Shown here one piece after another: positions 14,905-17,540 of a DNA stretch of 17,540 nucleotides (within the stretch, counting starts at the first letter, position 1; the number at the start of each line of letters is the position of its first letter). The stretch is from JAIOTG01 sp964644045. GTDB lineage: Bacteria; Patescibacteriota; Patescibacteriia; Patescibacteriales; JAGXOH01. Both the position numbers and the translations under genes were made by a program. The stretch is taken from NCBI GenBank assembly GCA_964644045.1, contig CAZXUK010000019.1:1-17540 (forward strand), in the 5' to 3' direction. A model generated the notes under the pieces. The model saw only the letters and a list, made by a program, of their open reading frames with translations. It did no database searches and had not been told where the DNA came from.

Positions 14905-15642
14905 ATGCATAAAGTTCAAGAAAAAATTTTAAAATTAGCCGGTGAGGTTAATTTGTATGATTTAACCTTGCGCGAGATCGGTAAAAGAATCGGAGAAGGG
15001 GATAGTCCGCAAAAGATCAAGCATCACTTGAATCAGCTGGCGCGTAAAGGTCTTATCCGGACTGATAAGAAAAAAAAGATCATTGAGAAAGTGGGGCCGG
15101 GGGTTAAATCTTCCGGTAAAGTTGTTAGTTTGCCCATAATGGGAGATGCTAATTGTGGAGAGGCGACTTGCTTGGCTGAGGATTATGTAGAAGGTTACCT
15201 CCATTTATCCAAAGGAATTTTGGGAAATTTATCTCAAAGAAAAAATAATCTCTTTGTTTTGCGCGCAATAGGTTCCTCGATGAATAAAGCGGTTATAGAT
15301 AGTCAACGACTAGAGGACGGTGATTATGTTTTGATTGATAAAGACAAAAAGAGACCTTCTAACGGAGACTATGTAGCTTCAATTATAGATGGCGCGGCAA
15401 ATATAAAGAAGTTCTACAGGCAAGATGATTATATTGTTTTAGTGTCAGAGTCTACCCAGGATATACCCCCGATCTATATTCATAAGGGCGATATAGATGA
15501 TTATTTGGTGGCCGGCACCGTGGTGAAAGTTTTAAAACGTCCGGACGAGCTAAAGGAGCTTGAAATGGCCGCGGGTGATGATATGCACAAAGCATTTGGC
15601 GATATGTCCAAAGAAGAAAATAATTATTACAAGAATTTATGA
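14905..15642 (+). CDS. LexA-like S24 autoprotease repressor with C-terminal antitoxin-like tail
   Basis: The protein has 245 residues. Residues 1-55 are a winged helix (YDLTLREIGKRIG, then KIKHHLNQLARKGLI). Next is the self-cleavage site DANCGEA (C84-G85; UmuD also cleaves at Cys-Gly) and the S24 catalytic pair: S125 in GSSM and K168 in NIKKF. The fold ends near 212 (AGTVVKVLKRP). About 33 further residues (DELKELEMAAGDD then MHKAFGDMSKEENNYYKNL) are not part of LexA and resemble the acidic tails by which MazE-type antitoxins bind MazF. The MazF gene overlaps by ATGA, so both are made from one message. Inferred model: the protein represses the operon and masks the toxin, and RecA-stimulated cleavage releases control. 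ATG 14905 is set by the upstream promoter. Confidence 0.87.
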   Translation: MHKVQEKILKLAGEVNLYDLTLREIGKRIGEGDSPQKIKHHLNQLARKGLIRTDKKKKIIEKVGPGVKSSGKVVSLPIMGDANCGEATCLAEDYVEGYLHLSKGILGNLSQRKNNLFVLRAIGSSMNKAVIDSQRLEDGDYVLIDKDKKRPSNGDYVASIIDGAANIKKFYRQDDYIVLVSESTQDIPPIYIHKGDIDDYLVAGTVVKVLKRPDELKELEMAAGDDMHKAFGDMSKEENNYYKNL

Positions 15643-15917
15643 GGCAGGGCGAGATTTGGCTTATTAAAATCCCCAGCTCGGTGGGCCATGAATATTTTAA
15701 GGATAGGCCGGCACTCATAGTCCAGTCCGACTTTATAACCAAAAAGAGCAAAGTTTGTACTATTGTCCCGTTGACATCTAATATTGGCAATCGCTCGGCA
15801 GATGATATAATAATTAAAAGGAATGATAGAAATAATTTGTATTGTGATTCGGTTTTAAAAGTTCAGCATTTTTATTCTTTTGATCGTTCCAGATTTGTCA
15901 AAAAATTGGTGATATAG
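15639..15917 (+). CDS. mazF-like: MazF/PemK-family toxin, frame lost near the C-terminus
   Basis: The readable frame gives 92 residues: MRQGEIWLIKIP, then RPALIVQSDF, CTIVPLTSN and DSVLKVQHFYSFDRSRF. These are the core motifs of MazF/PemK, a sequence-specific endoribonuclease that cleaves mRNA. The frame ends KKLVI, short of the usual 110 or so residues. One base further back (-1) it would continue as IGDIDRGVWNNIEEYIKKHF and stop at 15971-15973, giving a normal 111-residue toxin. The switch point is a run of six A at 15900-15905. It starts inside the stop codon of the LexA-like gene (ATGA), so it is translationally coupled to its likely antitoxin. It is either an inactivated toxin, a frameshifted product, or a sequencing error. 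Confidence 0.88.
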   Translation: MRQGEIWLIKIPSSVGHEYFKDRPALIVQSDFITKKSKVCTIVPLTSNIGNRSADDIIIKRNDRNNLYCDSVLKVQHFYSFDRSRFVKKLVI

Positions 15918-15973
15918 ATAGGGGTGTATGGAATAATATAGAAGAATATATAAAAAAACATTTTAATTTATAA
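15898..15973 (+). other. Out-of-frame MazF C-terminus after an A6 run
   Basis: After the A6 run at 15900-15905, the -1 frame reads IGDIDRGVWNNIEEYIKKHF, then NL and TAA at 15971-15973. This is the expected final helix of MazF proteins. The 0 frame stops at 15915-15917. Seven A instead of six would restore one full-length gene. A ribosomal -1 shift or an added A from transcriptional slippage would do the same without a mutation. Confidence 0.75.
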
Positions 15974-15980
15974 TAAAAGT

Positions 15981-16136
15981 ATGCAAAATAATAAATGTCC
16001 ATTATGTGGTTCTGATAATACAAAAGTTTGTGATAATAATTTTGCTTCTGCAAAAAGAGAAGGAGAACCCGCTGAAAGACGGAACAGCGAAGAAAATATA
16101 TATAATTATTGTTGGGATTGTGAAAATGAATGGTAA
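15981..16136 (+). CDS. Small two-CxxC zinc-ribbon protein
   Basis: The protein has 51 residues: MQNNKCPLCGSDN at the start and YNYCWDCENEW at the end, so two CxxC pairs (C6, C9 and C44, C47) can hold one zinc ion. Between them lies a charged stretch (KREGEPAERRNSEEN). It begins only seven bases after the stop of the full-length MazF frame, so it probably belongs to the LexA-MazF operon. No named family was recognised. The well-formed zinc ligands and the operon position support a real gene despite its size. A role in binding nucleic acid or one of the operon proteins is possible but not shown. Confidence 0.65.
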   Translation: MQNNKCPLCGSDNTKVCDNNFASAKREGEPAERRNSEENIYNYCWDCENEW

Positions 16137-16149
16137 TTAAACAATTTTA

Positions 16150-16185
16150 AAATATACATTTTAATGTACATTTAAATATACATTT
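16150..16185 (+). promoter_or_regulatory. Three tandem 12-bp operator boxes of the second AbrB-like gene
   Basis: Three units follow without gap: AAATATACATTT (16150-16161), TAATGTACATTT (16162-16173) and AAATATACATTT (16174-16185). The core AATGTACATT of the middle unit is a perfect palindrome and the outer units miss symmetry by one base. The geometry (three boxes, exact 12-bp period, just upstream of an AbrB-like start) is the same as at 8223-8258, but the bases differ. Confidence 0.72.
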
Positions 16186-16215
16186 TTTTAGATAAAAAAT
16201 AAAACAAAATTTTTT

Positions 16216-16392
16216 ATGCGCAGACAAATTGAAAACCATAATGTTAGAAAAATTTATAAACATGGCGATAGCTACGCCATTACTCTGCCCAAGGGGTTGG
16301 TCCGGGAACTGGGTTGGCAGGACAATCAAAAGCTCGTAGCCAAAAAATACGGCGACGGGATATTGATCAAGGATTGGGAGGAGTCTGATTAA
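16216..16392 (+). CDS. AbrB/MazE-like swapped-hairpin DNA-binding protein, copy 2
   Basis: The protein has 58 residues: MRRQIENHNVRKIY, then KHGDSYAITLPKGLVRELGW, then DNQKLVAKKYGDGILIKDWE. The fold is the same as in the protein at 8273, and the C-terminal 24 residues are almost identical at both protein and DNA level, so one arose by duplication of the other. Differences cluster in the first 33 residues, the part that contacts DNA in AbrB/MazE proteins, and the upstream boxes differ accordingly. No toxin gene follows; repeat copy B starts 11 bases after the stop. It may act as an autoregulated repressor or an orphan antitoxin, perhaps for the MazF upstream, whose operon ends 79 bases before this start. 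Confidence 0.83.
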   Translation: MRRQIENHNVRKIYKHGDSYAITLPKGLVRELGWQDNQKLVAKKYGDGILIKDWEESD

Positions 16393-16444
16393 TAATAAAT
16401 TTCGGGGTCAGGCCCCGGTTAATTTACAAAGATTAACAGGATAA

Positions 16445-16576
16445 ATCTTGAATTTTAATTTGCCGGATGTTTCCGGAAACACCACTTATCGATATCCGGA
16501 AGAATCGAAGGAAGAGAACAGAATAGAACAAACCCAAGAATTCAGCCGAGGCGTCCGCTACCGGCCTTCCAAGTGA
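16445..16576 (+). pseudogene. Winged-helix C-terminal relic within repeat copy B
   Basis: The 43 open codons end in TGA: NFNLPDVSGNTTYRYPEE, then NRIEQTQE and SRGVRYRPSK. The pattern V-S-x-N-T-x-x-R-Y followed by IEQ...GRGVRYRPSK is that of the winged helix often found at the C-terminus of Fic proteins, RecG-like regulators and some transposases. An in-frame TAA lies just before, so there is no start and only the tail remains. Copy A carries the same tail with a better conserved LEELEEENR but a one-base insertion. It is a broken fragment carried by the repeat. Confidence 0.6.
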
Positions 16577-16582
16577 CCGCCT

Positions 16583-16612
16583 AAATGTATCATACTGCAG
16601 TGTGATACATTT
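16583..16612. repeat. Near-perfect 30-bp palindrome, copy B
   Basis: The left half AAATGTATCATACTG and right half CAGTGTGATACATTT match except for one T opposite G, which still pairs as U-G in RNA. It is the counterpart of the perfect palindrome at 13208-13235. Confidence 0.88.
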
Positions 16613-16666
16613 AGATGTTACCATTTTCGCTTTATCTTGCCGGAGTCAATTTGATTTAATATTCAG

Positions 16667-16762
16667 CCTAAGACAAAAGAATTCAAACAGGAAATATCTA
16701 AATCGGAAAACAAGCTAAAGAAAGAAAAGCGGTTTATTCGGAGAGTGGAATTCAATAAATAG
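16667..16762 (+). pseudogene. Lysine-rich protein-end fragment
   Basis: The frame reads PKTKEFKQEISKSENK, then LKKEKRFIRRVEFNK and stops at TAG 16760-16762. It has the look of a helical protein C-terminus but no start codon or recognisable domain. It lies between repeat copies B and C, in a stretch (16613-16887) that otherwise holds no gene, and is probably debris. Confidence 0.3.
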
Positions 16763-16859
16763 TTAAATAGTAATAGGCAGGAGTTAAACAAGAAATAATA
16801 AAAATTTTAACCTAATATAAAACAAAAATATAGATATACTTATTTAGTGTAAAAAAATA

Positions 16860-16887
16860 TTGACACTGATGTATATTTTCTTGTAAT
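16860..16887 (+). promoter_or_regulatory. Possible promoter before the small membrane protein
   Basis: TTGACA (16860-16865), 16 bases and TGTAAT (16882-16887) form a good sigma-70 match that abuts the start of repeat copy C. It is the only clear promoter upstream of the gene at 16974, which would then have a leader of about 80 bases containing the repeat's hairpin. Confidence 0.45.
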
Positions 16888-16933
16888 GGGGTCAGGTCCC
16901 GGTTAATTCACGACAATTAACGAGATAAATCTT
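16888..16933 (+). repeat. Left end of the GGGG-hairpin repeat, copy C
   Basis: Only the first 46 bases of the unit are present: GGGGTCAGGTCCCGG, the stem GTTAATT (16902-16908) with AATTAAC (16915-16921), and GATAAATCTT. The relic and palindrome seen in copies A and B are missing, so this is a truncated or solo end. Confidence 0.78.
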
Positions 16934-16973
16934 CAAGTGAAAAAGGTATTAAAATATTTATATCTGCAAAATT

Positions 16974-17141
16974 ATGATAATAAAGATATTGGTTTTATTG
17001 TTATTCGGATTTATAATTTTCGGTATTATAAATTCGGGAGTGGTCTTTTGGCAAGAACAAACAAAAAAAGACAAAGAAGGCCTTTTGGGGTTTATCGCCA
17101 TTGTGGTGTTTATTGCAATTCTTTTAATGGTTTTCGGATAA
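16974..17141 (+). CDS. Small two-helix membrane protein
   Basis: The protein has 55 residues: MIIKILVLLLFGFIIFGIIN forms one hydrophobic helix, SGVVFWQEQTKKDKEG a polar turn, and LLGFIAIVVFIAILLMVFG a second helix. It is far more protein-like than the longer overlapping frame at 16937-17167, which is basic and shows no pattern. The two-helix hairpin has both ends on the same side of the membrane. No family was recognised; small membrane proteins of this kind include toxins of type I systems, but nothing else here supports that reading. A possible promoter lies at 16860-16887 and a strong hairpin terminator at 17234-17276. Confidence 0.6.
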   Translation: MIIKILVLLLFGFIIFGIINSGVVFWQEQTKKDKEGLLGFIAIVVFIAILLMVFG

Positions 17142-17233
17142 CAACAAGATTATTGCAAGAAATTTAGAATTATCCGATATTGTAATAAATTAAGTTTATT
17201 TCCGTATAATTATATAGAAGAAAGAAAATTCAG

Positions 17234-17276
17234 TAGGCACCTCGCCCTTCGCGAAGACTGAGGTGCCTATATTTTT
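17234..17276 (+). terminator. Strong long-stem terminator
   Basis: TAGGCACCTC (17234-17243) pairs perfectly with GAGGTGCCTA (17260-17269), and the loop holds a second small palindrome, CTTCGCGAAG (17247-17256). A short T run follows (17272-17276). It ends the transcript of the small membrane protein. It lies only nine bases before the next start codon, so the ABC gene's transcription must come from readthrough or a promoter overlapping this spot. Confidence 0.78.
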
Positions 17277-17284
17277 GTAGTTTT

Positions 17285-17540
17285 ATGGTGAAAAATAAAA
17301 AGAAACAATCACCCCGAACAGCCGGATCCAAGCAATTTTGGAAGCAGTTTTGGAATATGATCAGCCCTTCTCACAAGCAAATAAAGATCCTGTTTGTTTT
17401 TATTACCGGTTTTCGTTTGTCCCAGCTGATCGCTCCCTATATTTTAAAATTAATAGTGGATGAGCTTTCCCATTTTGATGCGGAGCGGATCGCTTATCTC
17501 TTGCTTTTGATCGCCGTCTTTTTTGTAGGTGAACAATTCT
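17285..17540 (+). CDS. ABC exporter (fused permease/ATPase type), 3' end outside the window
   Basis: The first 85 codons are visible. A basic N-terminus (MVKNKKKQSPRTAGSKQFWK) is followed by ISPSHKQIKILFVFITGF and RLSQLIAPYILKLIVDEL, the entry helix and elbow of a type IV ABC exporter permease, then a second hydrophobic segment (IAYLLLLIAVFFVG). Such proteins have the permease domain first and the ATPase domain last, and work as dimers to export lipids, peptides or drugs. The ATPase part lies beyond the window, so substrate and exact class cannot be given. Base composition is less AT-rich than in the island genes, and it may mark the return to ordinary chromosome. Confidence 0.82.
   Translation, partial: MVKNKKKQSPRTAGSKQFWKQFWNMISPSHKQIKILFVFITGFRLSQLIAPYILKLIVDELSHFDAERIAYLLLLIAVFFVGEQF

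Larger units (their letters stand above)
16404..16612 (+). repeat. GGGG-hairpin-palindrome repeat, copy B
   Basis: Same order of parts as copy A: GGGGTCAGGCCCCGG (a small hairpin in itself), a GTTAAT...ATTAAC stem, GATAAATCTTGAA, a winged-helix-like protein end closed by TGA 16574-16576, and a 30-bp palindrome (16583-16612). Copies A and B are alike throughout, with scattered substitutions and small length differences; the similarity stops after the palindrome. This gives the right boundary of the repeated unit. Confidence 0.8.

Noticed and set aside
16433..16624. Minus-strand frame of 63 codons across repeat copy B
   Set aside because: It is the reverse of the palindrome and the winged-helix relic; the + strand explains the sequence better.
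16937..17167. 76-codon + strand frame
   Set aside because: Basic, patternless sequence overlapping a clean two-helix membrane protein in another frame.
1..17540. Alternative genetic code (TGA read as glycine) as in some CPR lineages
   Set aside because: TGA ends several full-length families at the expected place (RhuM, NYN, LexA-like), so the standard bacterial code applies.

Overview
This is an AT-rich accessory region from a bacterium. It looks most like a member of the Candidate Phyla Radiation (Patescibacteria). That placement is inference, from the very AT-rich spacers, the near absence of Shine-Dalgarno sequences before clear starts, and the style of the proteins. TGA is used as a real stop (for example at 754-756), so the alternative codes in which TGA is read as glycine do not apply. 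No tRNA, rRNA or CRISPR array was found. All supported genes lie on the + strand.

Layout. The window opens inside a RhuM-family gene (1-756), followed by a spacer with two intrinsic terminators and a possible small RNA. At 1216-7660 is a tight overlapping four-gene operon: a RadC-DNA adenine methyltransferase fusion, a second Dam-like adenine methyltransferase, an AlwI-family type IIS restriction endonuclease, and an ABC-type ATPase with a CxxC zinc hook and an R-x3-E...H C-terminus, like the anticodon nuclease RloC. Next come a small zinc-ribbon membrane protein bracketed by direct repeats (7778-8213), an AbrB/MazE-like regulator behind three tandem 12-bp boxes (8223-8449), and a GmrSD-type DUF262/DUF1524 nuclease carrying a C-terminal HEPN-like domain (8484-10478). 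Behind it is a broken DUF4357 reading frame with a C10 tract.

The middle holds an HD-domain alarmone-hydrolase-like protein, a DUF2779 protein combining a Cas4-like Fe-S nuclease with a DEDD exonuclease, an NYN/PIN-like nuclease and a SWIM zinc-finger protein. At 14820-16136 a LexA-like self-cleaving repressor with an unusual C-terminal tail is translationally coupled to a MazF toxin, whose frame is broken close to its end, and is followed by a 51-residue zinc-ribbon protein. A second AbrB-like gene follows, again behind three 12-bp boxes but of a different sequence. The right end has copies of a GGGGTCAG-hairpin-palindrome repeat, gene debris, a 55-residue membrane protein and the start of an ABC exporter.

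Together this reads as a defence island: modification and restriction of DNA, a probable tRNA-cleaving backup enzyme tied to the restriction operon, a modified-DNA nuclease with a probable RNase domain, and a toxin controlled by a DNA-damage-type autoprotease. The strongest candidates for something undescribed are the LexA-MazF pair, the two AbrB loci with co-diverged triple operators, and the RadC-methyltransferase fusion inside a type IIS operon that also carries a RloC-like gene.
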